Of a DNA stretch of 64,000 nucleotides, positions 39,073 through 48,400 are shown piece after piece. Below the pieces are notes generated by a model that saw only the letters and a list, made by a program, of their open reading frames with translations, was not told the origin of the DNA and ran no database searches. Source of the DNA: Bacteroidota bacterium (GTDB taxonomy: Bacteria; Bacteroidota; Bacteroidia; AKYH767-A; OLB10); contig JADJMG010000010.1 in the NCBI GenBank assembly GCA_016709725.1, positions 1 to 64,000 on the forward strand. Direction: 5' to 3'. How positions within the stretch are numbered: the stretch's first letter is position 1; each line of letters opens with the position of its first letter. Both the position numbers and the translations under genes were made by a program.

Positions 39073-42000
39073 ATGGAGAAGAATTTTGAAAACGACGACT
39101 CAGTTTCATTGAGCAATGAAGTTAATCCCAGTAAGCAATATTTAATTTCTGGATTTGAATTGGATTTAGATGCTCTCAAGATTCATATCGATCAATCTCA
39201 TATTGATATGTTGAGTGCCTTGGGTTATGAAAATGTACCCGAAAGCATGCACCTTCTTGAGTATGTGGAAAGATTTATTCACCAGGAGGAGATGGAGAGA
39301 ATACAAAAACGTATTGCCTATGCTAGCGAGCGACGTGATGATCCTGAATATTATGATCGCATGGAAGTCCAACTCAAGGATAAATCTGGAAATGTTTGTA
39401 GTTGTATCGTCAATACATGGAGTTTGAGACCAGGAATTATAAAAGGAGTAGGGCAGAATATTACAGACCTTAAGCGAGTAAAGGAAATTATTACCGATCA
39501 GAATTCCTCTCTGAATTCGGTAATTGAAAGTACAGATGATATCATTTTTATTGTGAAATGTAACGGTGAGCTGGTTGTATTTAATAATAATTTTAAAACG
39601 ATGATGAAGAGTTTTTTCAATGTCGAAATTTTCATGGGAATGAATATCCTACCGGCGCTTCCTGATTCAATTAGTGAACAGTGGACTTCCTTAATTGAAA
39701 ATGTTAGCCTTGGGAATAAACAAAATTCAGAATTGTCAATTCTTAATGAAGATACATTTCATTTTGAAATTGCAGCAAACCCTATTTTAGTAAATGAAGA
39801 AGTGAGTTCGGTTTCTTTTTTTATAAAGGATGTAACCGAAAAGTGGAGAATGAGTACTTGGGACTCAATTGAAAATAGAGTTTTCGAGCAGCTGAGTAGA
39901 AATGAAGATATGAAAACCGTTTTTGATTCATTGTTAAATGGAATGAAACGGATTTGTCCTGAAATGCATGGCTATGTAACTAAGAAGAAAGAGAACGAAA
40001 TGGAATTGGCTTGGGTAAGTCATCCTTCTCTTTCCGAAAATTACATTAATAAACTTCCATTAATTCCCATTGGTCCCCTAAATGGATCTTGTGGCTTGGC
40101 TGCTTATTCAATGCAGCCTGTTTACATTTCAAATATTCGGGAATTCGAATGCTGGGAACCTTATCGCGATATTACCCTGTTACAAGGCTTCCAAGCATGT
40201 CACTCTTTTCCTATTTTAAGTAAGGAGGGAATGGTGCTGGGTACATTGGGCGCTTATTATAAAGAAATTCATGAATTAACTGATTTTGAAACTTCACTGT
40301 TTAAAAGAGCAGTGAATGTGTCCAGTGTGATCCTTGAAAAATTTTCATTTGAAACCGAGGTTTATGTTAAAAGTAAGCAATTAGAAGAATTGGGTTATTC
40401 CATCCCCGGTGTGATGTATATCGTAAAAATGGATAAGGAAGGAAATCGTAAGTTTGAATTTGTGAGTGAAAGAGTCGGCGAATTCATGAAAGTTTCTAAA
40501 CAAACTGCGTTGGATTCTTATTCAAGTATTATTGCTAATATTTTCGAAAAAGATAGAATTCTGTTTCTTGAAAAATTAAAACTATCAATAGAAACAAAAC
40601 AGCCACTGAATATAGAGTTTCGACTTCGTCCAGAAGTGAATCCCGAGTTTCATTGCTTTAACTTACAATGTGTGCATCGTTTTAATGACGATGGTAGTGT
40701 AGTTACGTATGGTTCTATTTATGATATCACTAGCCAAAAGAAAGTAGAGCTAGAGTTGAAGAAACAACGAGAAGAAATGAAATCCTTAATTAAATGTTTG
40801 GATGAAGTGGTTTATGTGTTGGATGAGAATGATGTTTTTTTAGATGTCTTTGCGGAGGATGAATCATTGTTGTTCAAGGATAGGAATAGTATTGTAGGTA
40901 AAAAATTTGCAGATGTTTTAGACAGTACTATTTGCGATCTATATCTTAATGCTAAGATTGAGCTGTTGGAAAATCATGAATCTGAAAAGTTTCAGTATGC
41001 ATTTATTAGAAACGGTGAGGAAGTGAATTTTAGTTCTCGATTAATTCAAGTAAATAGGTCGTCACAATTAATATTTACAGCGAGGAATTTTACAGCTGAT
41101 TTAAGAAACATTGAAGTCAATAAGAAGTTAAGTAAAATAATTGAGGAAGCTTCGGATTATGCTCGCTTTGGTTCTTTTGAGTTTAATTTTATTACGAAAG
41201 AAGTTTTTTGGTCTAAAAGTATTTTTAATATTCTCGGTTGGGCCGACGATTATTCACCTTCAGAATTGTTTTTAAAGTATAAAGAAGCTGTACATCCTGA
41301 TGATTCAACGGTGTTTTTTGATCAATTGAAAAGTATTTCTGATCCGAGTCAAGGATTTGAATATGATCTTAGGATTAAACATGTGGATGGAAATTATATT
41401 TGGTTTCAAACAAAAGTGAAAGTCGATATTTCTCCCGATGGTTCACCCGCTTTTTTGCAAGGAATAACTTTTGATATTACAAAAAGGAAGTCCTATGAAT
41501 TGGTCATGCAGCAAAAAAATAGTTTGTACGAAGCTATTTCGTTGTTGTCCCAAGAGTTGTTTGCGGATTCCGCTATTTTGGGAACAGTAGAAAAAATTCT
41601 TCCAAAAATTGGCGCTGCTTCTGAAGTAAATCGAGTCTATATCTTCAAAAATCATCCAATCGAAGATGATGGAGTGTTGCGATTTACTCAAATTCTAGAG
41701 TGGAATGATGGTCTTTTTCCCGCACAAATTGATAATGAATTGATGATTAATTGTTCTTATGAAGAATTAGGATTTGGTAGATGGATTGATGTCTTAAGTA
41801 AAGGCGAATCCATTGTGAGTAATATTTCTGAGTTCCCGCAATCGGAGCAGGATATTTTAAAGGCTCAAGACGTTGTCACGATGGCTGTAGTTCCTATATT
41901 TCTCGGTAATGAATGGTGGGGATTTTTAGGCTTGGATGAATGTAGAAGTCCAAGAAAATGGGATAATGGAGTGGTAGAACTCATTGAAAGTATTTCTCGT

Positions 42001-43068
42001 CTCATCGGATTGGCTTTAAAACGGAAGCAAGAGAATACTTATTTATCAAGAAATAGAGCTAAGTACATAGCAGCTTTTGAAACGATGAGTGAAGCCTTTA
42101 TCATAACTGATCGTGATGGGATGCATATTAAATCGAACGATGCAGCAAAGAAAATGTTAGGTATTGATGGTGATGCTAAGGTCGGTGTTTGTGCAATATT
42201 AAGGCAAGATGGAAATGTGCTGATTCATCCTGATGGTACAGAATTTACGGAAGATGAATATCCTATCAATCGAGTGAAACAGAATAATGAAATCGTGAAG
42301 AATGTTGTGATGGGAGTGAAAAGTGTAACGGATACTATTAGTTGGATTTCGGTTAACGCTACTCCGTTGTATGATGACAATGACCATGTCCTTACAGGAT
42401 TGATGTTGGTGATTTCAGATGTTGGAGATAAAATGCGTTTAAGTGAAAAACTTTATGAAAGCCAATCTCAAAAGCTGAAGTTGGAAGAAAGAATTCCCCA
42501 TGATATAGCGACTAGTTTGGATTTAGTGACGCAAATGATGCACTTGCAAAAACAGTTTATTGCGGATGAAAATGCGCAACTTGTTTTAGAGGATAGTGCG
42601 AGCCGAATTCAAACCCTCAAACAATTGCATCTTTTTTCGACAAAAGAGAATGGAGTTGAATTTTTAAGAACTGAATCATTCTTTAATGCGACGGTAAAAA
42701 AGGTGATGGAAGAAGGAAATGATAAAGGTGTTTCCTTAAACATAAGTCTGAATGGTTCCGATATTTTATTACCGATGAATAAAGCATTGCCTTTTTGTAT
42801 AATGGTAAACGAGATTTTGTCAAACTGTAGTCGACATGCCTTCTCCGGAAAATTAACTGGCGATATTTCGATTACATTCAAAAAGCAAGGTGATTACTTC
42901 ATCCTCGAAGTGAATGATAACGGTAAGGGATTACCGAAGAACTTTGATTGGGAAAAGTCAAACACATTCGGCTTCCGCTTAATTCAAAAATTACTTGTCC
43001 AACTAAAAGGTGCCGCTACGGTTACCAGTGAAAAAGGTTGTAAAATGATGATTACATTCCCTGCTTAA
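39073..43068 (+). CDS. Large multi-PAS/GAF sensor kinase with HisKA_2-like module
   Basis: The 1,331-residue soluble protein chains two N-terminal PAS-like domains, a GAF domain (from about residue 278, MKTVFDSLLNGMKRICPEMHGYV), three PAS domains (the third starts near residue 696, ARFGSFEFNFITKEVFWSKS), a second GAF from about 816, another PAS near 1005 (AFIITDRDGMHIKSN), and a C-terminal kinase module. The H-box reads ERIPHDIATSLDLVTQMMHLQ, a divergent version of the HisKA_2 motif with one His retained. The HATPase has MVNEILSNCSRHAF, VNDNGKGLP and TFGFRLIQKLL. No membrane helices: cytoplasmic. It is alone, without an adjacent response regulator. Confidence 0.88.
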   Translation: MEKNFENDDSVSLSNEVNPSKQYLISGFELDLDALKIHIDQSHIDMLSALGYENVPESMHLLEYVERFIHQEEMERIQKRIAYASERRDDPEYYDRMEVQLKDKSGNVCSCIVNTWSLRPGIIKGVGQNITDLKRVKEIITDQNSSLNSVIESTDDIIFIVKCNGELVVFNNNFKTMMKSFFNVEIFMGMNILPALPDSISEQWTSLIENVSLGNKQNSELSILNEDTFHFEIAANPILVNEEVSSVSFFIKDVTEKWRMSTWDSIENRVFEQLSRNEDMKTVFDSLLNGMKRICPEMHGYVTKKKENEMELAWVSHPSLSENYINKLPLIPIGPLNGSCGLAAYSMQPVYISNIREFECWEPYRDITLLQGFQACHSFPILSKEGMVLGTLGAYYKEIHELTDFETSLFKRAVNVSSVILEKFSFETEVYVKSKQLEELGYSIPGVMYIVKMDKEGNRKFEFVSERVGEFMKVSKQTALDSYSSIIANIFEKDRILFLEKLKLSIETKQPLNIEFRLRPEVNPEFHCFNLQCVHRFNDDGSVVTYGSIYDITSQKKVELELKKQREEMKSLIKCLDEVVYVLDENDVFLDVFAEDESLLFKDRNSIVGKKFADVLDSTICDLYLNAKIELLENHESEKFQYAFIRNGEEVNFSSRLIQVNRSSQLIFTARNFTADLRNIEVNKKLSKIIEEASDYARFGSFEFNFITKEVFWSKSIFNILGWADDYSPSELFLKYKEAVHPDDSTVFFDQLKSISDPSQGFEYDLRIKHVDGNYIWFQTKVKVDISPDGSPAFLQGITFDITKRKSYELVMQQKNSLYEAISLLSQELFADSAILGTVEKILPKIGAASEVNRVYIFKNHPIEDDGVLRFTQILEWNDGLFPAQIDNELMINCSYEELGFGRWIDVLSKGESIVSNISEFPQSEQDILKAQDVVTMAVVPIFLGNEWWGFLGLDECRSPRKWDNGVVELIESISRLIGLALKRKQENTYLSRNRAKYIAAFETMSEAFIITDRDGMHIKSNDAAKKMLGIDGDAKVGVCAILRQDGNVLIHPDGTEFTEDEYPINRVKQNNEIVKNVVMGVKSVTDTISWISVNATPLYDDNDHVLTGLMLVISDVGDKMRLSEKLYESQSQKLKLEERIPHDIATSLDLVTQMMHLQKQFIADENAQLVLEDSASRIQTLKQLHLFSTKENGVEFLRTESFFNATVKKVMEEGNDKGVSLNISLNGSDILLPMNKALPFCIMVNEILSNCSRHAFSGKLTGDISITFKKQGDYFILEVNDNGKGLPKNFDWEKSNTFGFRLIQKLLVQLKGAATVTSEKGCKMMITFPA

Positions 43069-43209
43069 TTTTTGCTGCCCTCGAGAACCTTAGGCAGCAG
43101 AAGAAGAGTGAGAAAGATTCTTTCTATTAGAATTGATTTTGTATCAGTTCTTATCTTATCATAGTATAACTTATGCGTTCTCTTCTCGACTTTGCGCCTT
43201 CGCGCCTTT

Positions 43210-43447
43210 GCGAGAAAATTTAGCGAAGAGATATGATGTAATCGAAGTCAATAAGATTAAACCAATCTTATAGTTCAAGCCTCTCCCTAGCCCTCTCCAG
43301 AGGAGAGGGAATTATAAAATTAAATTTATAAGTTAAAATTTGGAATTAACCATAGAAATCTTTGCGAGAAAATTTATCGAAGAAAAACTATCGAAGAAAA
43401 TTTAGCGAAGTGCAACCTTAACGCCTTAGCGAGAAAATTTAGCGAAG
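43210..43447. repeat. Three copies of GCGAGAAAATTTAGCGAAG
   Basis: Nineteen-base units at 43210-43228, 43364-43382 (one base different) and 43429-43447, plus a partial unit at 43390-43410, all in the same orientation. Each starts and ends with related GCGA/CGAAG half-sites, so each can form a small hairpin. Confidence 0.8.
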
Positions 43448-43550
43448 AATATTTTAACAATTAAACATGTAACCAAATCTTTTCATAAAAATTGCATACT
43501 ACTTGAACATTGAATCTACCAATCTACCTTGCGAGGCTTCGCGATCAACA

Positions 43551-43732
43551 TCCCGATAGCTATCGGGAGAGAGCGGTAGGATAGCAATAACTCACCAACA
43601 ACAAAGTGCAGCCCTGCTGTACTTCACTTCGTTTCGACAGCAGGGCGAAGCAATTCACCATTCAGATAGCTATCGGGAAACCAAAAACAGAGCGCAGCAA
43701 TTTGCCAACTTACCTCCCGATAGCTATCGGGA
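43551..43732. repeat. TCCCGATAGCTATCGGGA palindromes
   Basis: Perfect 18-bp palindromes at 43551-43568 and 43715-43732 and a shortened copy (GATAGCTATCGGGA) at 43665-43678. A fourth copy is at 7018-7035. Confidence 0.9.
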
Positions 43733-43752
43733 TTACCAATTTACCAATTTTT

Positions 43753-43998
43753 TTACGCAACTGCCTCAACCGCTTTAATGCCGGGGACCGCTTTGATGAG
43801 GGATTGCTCAATGCCCGCTTTTAACGTCATCGCGCTCATAGAACACGAGCTGCAGGCTCCTTCCAATCGTACTCTTACTACTAAATCATCCGTGAGTTCT
43901 ACAAAACTTACATTTCCATTGTCAGCTTCTAAATAAGGTCGCAGTTGAGCTAGCGTATCTTCAATTCGTAAAATGAGTTCACTCTTATTTGCGTTCAT
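43753..43998 (-). CDS. NifU-like Fe-S cluster scaffold domain protein
   Basis: The 81-residue protein is a stand-alone NifU C-terminal domain: LAQLRPYLEADNGNVSFVEL, then VRVRLEGACSSCSMSAMTLKAGIE with the CxxC that binds a 4Fe-4S cluster. Its start codon overlaps the stop of mrp by one base (TAATG), so the two are translationally coupled. This pairing fits a shared task in Fe-S cluster delivery. Confidence 0.92.
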   Translation of the reverse strand: MNANKSELILRIEDTLAQLRPYLEADNGNVSFVELTDDLVVRVRLEGACSSCSMSAMTLKAGIEQSLIKAVPGIKAVEAVA

Positions 43999-45101
43999 TA
44001 GTTGCTAGCTTGAGTCTGAAGTTTTTTTGTAGGAGCTTGCTTGGCATTTCGGATCGCTACTTGTTGCGCTACGTTACCCGCTAAAGTTAAGAATGCTAAT
44101 GCTGCTGGGTGTTGCATATCGTTTACAATAGGAGTACCCATATCTCCACCTTCACAAATGCTTTGAACGAGTGGAATCTCTCCTAAAAATGGAACATTTA
44201 ATTCTTCAGCTAATAATTTACAACCTCCATTTCCAAAAATGTAATATTTGTTCTCTGGTAATTCTTTCGGTGTGAAGTAAGCCATGTTTTCTACCAATCC
44301 TAAAATAGGCACTTTAATGGAATCCATCTGGAACATCGCAATTCCTTTTTTCGCATCGGCTAATGCTACAAGCTGCGGTGTGGAAACAATCACTACGCCT
44401 GTTACAGGAACAGTTCCTACTAAAGTCAAATGAATATCACTGGTGCCTGGAGGTAAGTCAATGAACATATAATCCAATTCACCCCAATCCGCATCGTTGA
44501 ACAACTGTTGCAACGCTTTGGATGCCATCGGACCTCTCCATACAATAGCTTGTGATGGATCAGCTAAAAATCCGATGGATAATAATTTCACTCCGTATTT
44601 TTCAACGGGAATCATGTATTGTCTTCCGTTTCTTTCGTTGATGAATAGTCGCTCATTTTCTACACCGAACATAATGGGTTGTGACGGACCAAAAATATCA
44701 GCATCAATCAATCCTACTTTGGCTCCCGTTTGTGCCATAGCCACCGCTAAATTGGCTGCTACTGTCGATTTCCCGACGCCACCTTTTCCGGATGCTACAG
44801 CAATAATATTTCGAACGCCAGGTAAAAACTCTTGCGTAGAAGGACGCTTGGTGGTCACACTCGCAGTCATGTTGATGTTCACTTCTGCTTCTTCATCCAC
44901 CATATGTATAATCGCATTGCGGCAAGCGTTAGCGATAAATTCTTTCATTGGACAAGCAGGTGTCGTAAGCTCCACGGTGAAACTCACTTTTTTTCCATCC
45001 ACTTCAACATCTTTAATCATGTTTAAGGTAACCAAATCTTTTTTCAAATCTGGATCATCCACATGACTTAAAGCCTCTAGCACTTGTTCTTTGGTAATCA
45101 T
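43998..45101 (-). CDS. mrp: Mrp/ApbC-type Fe-S cluster carrier ATPase
   Basis: The 367-residue protein has an N-terminal MIP18/DUF59 domain (VLEALSHVDDPDLKKDLVTLNMI, with TTPACPMKEF). A MinD/ParA-like ATPase follows, with the deviant Walker A ASGKGGVGKSTVAANLA at about residue 110, LIDADIFGPSQPIMFG, and MFIDLPPGTSD. The eukaryotic-type CxxC near the C-terminus is not seen in this part; GNGGCKLLAEEL carries one cysteine. ApbC/Mrp carriers load 4Fe-4S clusters onto client enzymes. The downstream NifU-like gene is coupled by a one-base overlap. Confidence 0.92.
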   Translation of the reverse strand: MITKEQVLEALSHVDDPDLKKDLVTLNMIKDVEVDGKKVSFTVELTTPACPMKEFIANACRNAIIHMVDEEAEVNINMTASVTTKRPSTQEFLPGVRNIIAVASGKGGVGKSTVAANLAVAMAQTGAKVGLIDADIFGPSQPIMFGVENERLFINERNGRQYMIPVEKYGVKLLSIGFLADPSQAIVWRGPMASKALQQLFNDADWGELDYMFIDLPPGTSDIHLTLVGTVPVTGVVIVSTPQLVALADAKKGIAMFQMDSIKVPILGLVENMAYFTPKELPENKYYIFGNGGCKLLAEELNVPFLGEIPLVQSICEGGDMGTPIVNDMQHPAALAFLTLAGNVAQQVAIRNAKQAPTKKLQTQASN

Positions 45102-45137
45102 ATTTTTTGCACTTTCCGATAATTGTAATAAGATAAC

Positions 45138-45145
45138 AAAGTTAG
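45138..45145 (-). promoter_or_regulatory. Possible -7 box for mrp
   Basis: On the minus strand TAACTTTG fits the TAnnTTTG -7 consensus of Bacteroidota about 36 bp before the mrp start. No clear TTG element lies at the right distance upstream, so this is a weak prediction. Confidence 0.25.
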
Positions 45146-45303
45146 AAATATAGACTTGATTCTAAGCTAAAATAAGCTGCTTATAATCATGTAATTAAAT
45201 TATTATCTTTGTGACTATCAATTTCTTATAAATTTTACATTTTAATATATTTGAAAATCCAAAACTTTATTTACATTTGAAATGGATTTTAATTTATTCT
45301 CTT

Positions 45304-46251
45304 ATGAGACCTTTCATTACTTTTTTATTAGTTCTTTTCAATTTGCCTCTTGTAGAGGCTCAGATAAATTTAGTGCCTAATCCGAGTTTTGAGGATACTG
45401 TTTTTTGTCCTTTGGGATTGGACCAAATGAATGCAGCAATTGGTTGGTCTGCCTATAGAGAATCACCAGATTATTATAATTCATGCAATCAATTTAGCAC
45501 AAGTGTACCTAATGCAAATTTTGGATTTCAATTTGCTAATTCAGGAAGTGCATTTATGGGGGTTATTGCATTTCATAAAAACAATTCTCCAGTTGGTAAT
45601 AATTATAGAGAATTTGCAGGTATTGAATTAGTAACTCCACTTCAAGTTGGAACAAAGTATTACTTTTCATTTTTTACGGTTTTAGCGGAGAGATACACAG
45701 GATTTGCAAGTAATAATTTAGGGTTAAGATTTTTTAACAATCAATATTCATTATCAAATCCTGCTCCTATCGATAATTTTTCACATTTAAAAATTGACTC
45801 CATATTAACGGATTCAATTAATTGGCATAAAATCAGCGGTTCTTTCATAGCAGATTCAAATTACCAGTATGTTTCTATTGGTAATTTTTATGATTATTTA
45901 AATTGTGATACTTTAATTATTACCACTTTTGCTACAACAGCCTATTATTATGTAGATGACATTTGTGTAACTACAGATTCTCTTTATAACATTACGTGGA
46001 CAGGACTTCAAAATGTAATACCAAATGAAGTACAAATTTGGCCTAACCCAGTGCAAGATTATTTTCAATTTAAATCTATTCATAAAATAGATGAAATAAA
46101 TATATTTGATAGTAGAGGAAGGTTGATTAGTAATAAAAAAATTAATTCAAGTGAAGGAAGAATTGACCTCGGTATAATTTCTGACGGCATCTATTTTGCC
46201 ACGTTTGGTAAAGAAAAAACAATTTCAGTTCATAAGTTTCACAAATTTTAA
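45304..46251 (+). CDS. T9SS-secreted protein with carbohydrate-binding-like body
   Basis: The ATG at 45304 begins a signal peptide (MRPFITFLLVLFNLPLVEA, then Q); the longer frame starts with a TTG. The mature N-terminus NLVPNPSFEDTVFCP and the central GTKYYFSFFTVLAERYTGF and YYYVDDICVTTDS segments have the strand pattern of carbohydrate-binding (jelly-roll) domains common in Bacteroidota. The C-terminus (EVQIWPNPVQDYFQFKS, EINIFDSRGRLISN, GIYFATFGKEKTISVHKF) is a type A sorting domain. It is 12 bp upstream of the next gene. No catalytic residues are recognised. Confidence 0.8.
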   Translation: MRPFITFLLVLFNLPLVEAQINLVPNPSFEDTVFCPLGLDQMNAAIGWSAYRESPDYYNSCNQFSTSVPNANFGFQFANSGSAFMGVIAFHKNNSPVGNNYREFAGIELVTPLQVGTKYYFSFFTVLAERYTGFASNNLGLRFFNNQYSLSNPAPIDNFSHLKIDSILTDSINWHKISGSFIADSNYQYVSIGNFYDYLNCDTLIITTFATTAYYYVDDICVTTDSLYNITWTGLQNVIPNEVQIWPNPVQDYFQFKSIHKIDEINIFDSRGRLISNKKINSSEGRIDLGIISDGIYFATFGKEKTISVHKFHKF

Positions 46252-46263
46252 AACCAACATCTA

Positions 46264-48318
46264 ATGAAAAAACAATTCTACATGTTTGCATGTCTAATTT
46301 TATTGGGTTTGCACGCGAATGCACAAGTTACAACAACACCGAATACATCTGGAACTCCTGGGTCAGCCTATGTCGGATGGGATTCTGGAATAAGCTCAAC
46401 TCCACTTCGAATCAAGCATGAGGCGGATCAACCAATTGAATTCTACACCAACACAGGAGGAGGTACATTTGGAACACCAAGAATGATGCTCGACAAATCA
46501 GGTTCCTTAGGAATTGGTACAGGTACATCCACTCCATCTTCTTGGCTCCATGTTATATCTACAGGAACGAAAGAGACATTTAGAACAGATGTTCCTGCTA
46601 ATGAAGATAATTATTGGAGGATGTTTGCACAAGGAACGGAGTATGGAAGATTGTACCATTTATACGGTACTGGAAGTGCGACTGGATTTTATATGGTCGC
46701 AAATAGAGGAAATTTAAGATTTGGCTCAGGATATGGTTCGGGTGGTGGAACTGTCATTCCGGCAATGGAAATAACTGGAGCTTCGGGTACAACCGGTGGA
46801 AATGTATTGATAGGTGATTATTCAGTGACCAGTGCAACTTCTAGATTGCATATAAAAGGCAATGGATACACCTCTTTGTTCAAAGCTGAAAACTCAACTC
46901 AGTCAACACCTGCATTTGAAGTGTTGGAAACAGAACAAATTCTCGGTAAAATCCGAGACTATGGAGGCAGTAGTACAGTTGGAGCTTTTGATTGTAGATA
47001 TGAACCAAGTTCAACATTAACAACGGATGCAATTGGATTTAATAGTTTCATTAAAGCTACTCCTGATGTAACTTTAACAGGACATAAAATTTATTGTGAA
47101 AATACTAAAACATCTGCCTCGACAACTCAAGCAGTTGGTTTAGAAATTAATGTTGTGACAAATAATACTTTTTCTGTGCTTTTTGGACAAAGAATATTTT
47201 GTACTAATAATGGTGGAACAAATACTAGTGGAAGTACTAACTATGGAGGAGATTTTAATGTATCTTCTATTACAGGTGCTACTAATAAAGGATTAGTTGG
47301 ATATGCTGAATATGCTCGCGAGAATATAGGAGTTAATGGACAAGCAATCACTTCAACACCACCACCCTCAACCTCCTTAAATATTACTAATAATGTAGGT
47401 TTGTATGGTTACGCAACCGGTGCAGAACAAGTAATAGGTGTGTATGGTGAAGGATTGTACAAACAATCAAATAATACCACAGATGTTTATGGAGCCAAAT
47501 TTCTTGCTGATGAGGGAGCTACTTTACCATCAGGAGTTTCCTTTTATGGAGTTTGGGCATCAGCGCCTGACCAAACTTGTAGTTCTGGGAGTTGCGCCGG
47601 AGCTGCAGGATATTTCGATGGAGAAGTATTTTCTACTGGGGTTAACTACCAAAGTTCTGACTTAACTTTAAAGGATAATATAATCCCATTAACAAATGCT
47701 TCAACGATTCTTGACCAATTAACTCCCAAACAGTATACTTTCAATAAGCAAATTCATCCAAATTTAAATTTGCCATCAGGACAACATTATGGATTTATTT
47801 CACAAGAAGTAGAGACTTTTTTACCTGGAATAGTGAAAGATTTTAAGAACCCTGCAATTTATGATTCTTTAGGAGTTGAAACTCATCCTTCGTTTAGTAT
47901 CAAAGGACTAAATTATATTGAAATTATCCCCATACTTGTAGGAGCTTTGAAAGAACAAAAAATTGTAATTGATTCTTTAATTGATGCTCTTCAAAATCCT
48001 ACCCCTTTGCCTGTCATTAACCCACAAAATTCACAGAAGATTTCATTATCCAATGTTTCTAGCATCATTTTAAATCAAAACGATCCCAATCCTTTTACAG
48101 AGAGTACACGAATTACATTCCAAATCCCAGATGAAGTAAGAGATGCAAAAATCATATTTACATCATTAACGGGTTCGATTATCAATACTGCGATAATCAA
48201 TGAAAGAGGTGCTGGCGAATTGGAAGTTTATTCATCAGAATTGAGTAAAGGATTATATAATTACACATTGGTATGTGATGGCAAAGTTATTGCGACTAAA
48301 AAAATGGTGAAACAATAG
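46264..48318 (+). CDS. T9SS surface fibre-like protein with endosialidase-type chaperone domain
   Basis: The 684-residue protein has a signal peptide (MFACLILLGLHANAQ). A long body of repeated G/T/S-rich beta segments (SGSLGIGTGTSTPSSWLHV is a typical tail-fibre-like start) precedes an intramolecular chaperone (peptidase S74) domain starting near NYQSSDLTLKDNI at about residue 460. The Ser-Asp and Lys of that motif are the self-cleavage residues. It ends in a sorting domain (SIILNQNDPNPFTESTRITF ... GLYNYTLVCDGKVIATKKM). Fibre-like trimer formation is inferred. A terminator follows, and it is downstream of another T9SS gene by 12 bp. Confidence 0.82.
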   Translation: MKKQFYMFACLILLGLHANAQVTTTPNTSGTPGSAYVGWDSGISSTPLRIKHEADQPIEFYTNTGGGTFGTPRMMLDKSGSLGIGTGTSTPSSWLHVISTGTKETFRTDVPANEDNYWRMFAQGTEYGRLYHLYGTGSATGFYMVANRGNLRFGSGYGSGGGTVIPAMEITGASGTTGGNVLIGDYSVTSATSRLHIKGNGYTSLFKAENSTQSTPAFEVLETEQILGKIRDYGGSSTVGAFDCRYEPSSTLTTDAIGFNSFIKATPDVTLTGHKIYCENTKTSASTTQAVGLEINVVTNNTFSVLFGQRIFCTNNGGTNTSGSTNYGGDFNVSSITGATNKGLVGYAEYARENIGVNGQAITSTPPPSTSLNITNNVGLYGYATGAEQVIGVYGEGLYKQSNNTTDVYGAKFLADEGATLPSGVSFYGVWASAPDQTCSSGSCAGAAGYFDGEVFSTGVNYQSSDLTLKDNIIPLTNASTILDQLTPKQYTFNKQIHPNLNLPSGQHYGFISQEVETFLPGIVKDFKNPAIYDSLGVETHPSFSIKGLNYIEIIPILVGALKEQKIVIDSLIDALQNPTPLPVINPQNSQKISLSNVSSIILNQNDPNPFTESTRITFQIPDEVRDAKIIFTSLTGSIINTAIINERGAGELEVYSSELSKGLYNYTLVCDGKVIATKKMVKQ

Positions 48319-48341
48319 AAATTAAGTATTTCTAGATAAAT

Positions 48342-48374
48342 AAAAAGCCTCTCAATAAACATTGAGAGGCTTTC
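48342..48374. terminator. Bidirectional terminator between two convergent genes
   Basis: The stem AAAGCCTCTCAAT with ATTGAGAGGCTTT and a four-base AAAC loop is perfect and has T-runs on both strands. It lies 24 bp past the S74 gene stop and 27 bp before the stop of the membrane gene. Confidence 0.9.
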
Positions 48375-48400
48375 TATTTTAATTTTTTTTATGTTTTCGC

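Larger units (their letters stand above)
43069..43752. other. Repeat-rich intergenic region
   Basis: No convincing gene lies here. It holds three near-identical copies of GCGAGAAAATTTAGCGAAG (43210-43228, 43364-43382, 43429-43447) plus a partial copy, and two perfect and one shortened TCCCGATAGCTATCGGGA palindromes. There is also a CCTCTCCCTAGCCCTCTCC-type element at 43278-43311 that is echoed in reverse at 54084-54118. It looks like an accumulation site for small dispersed elements between convergent genes. Confidence 0.75.
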
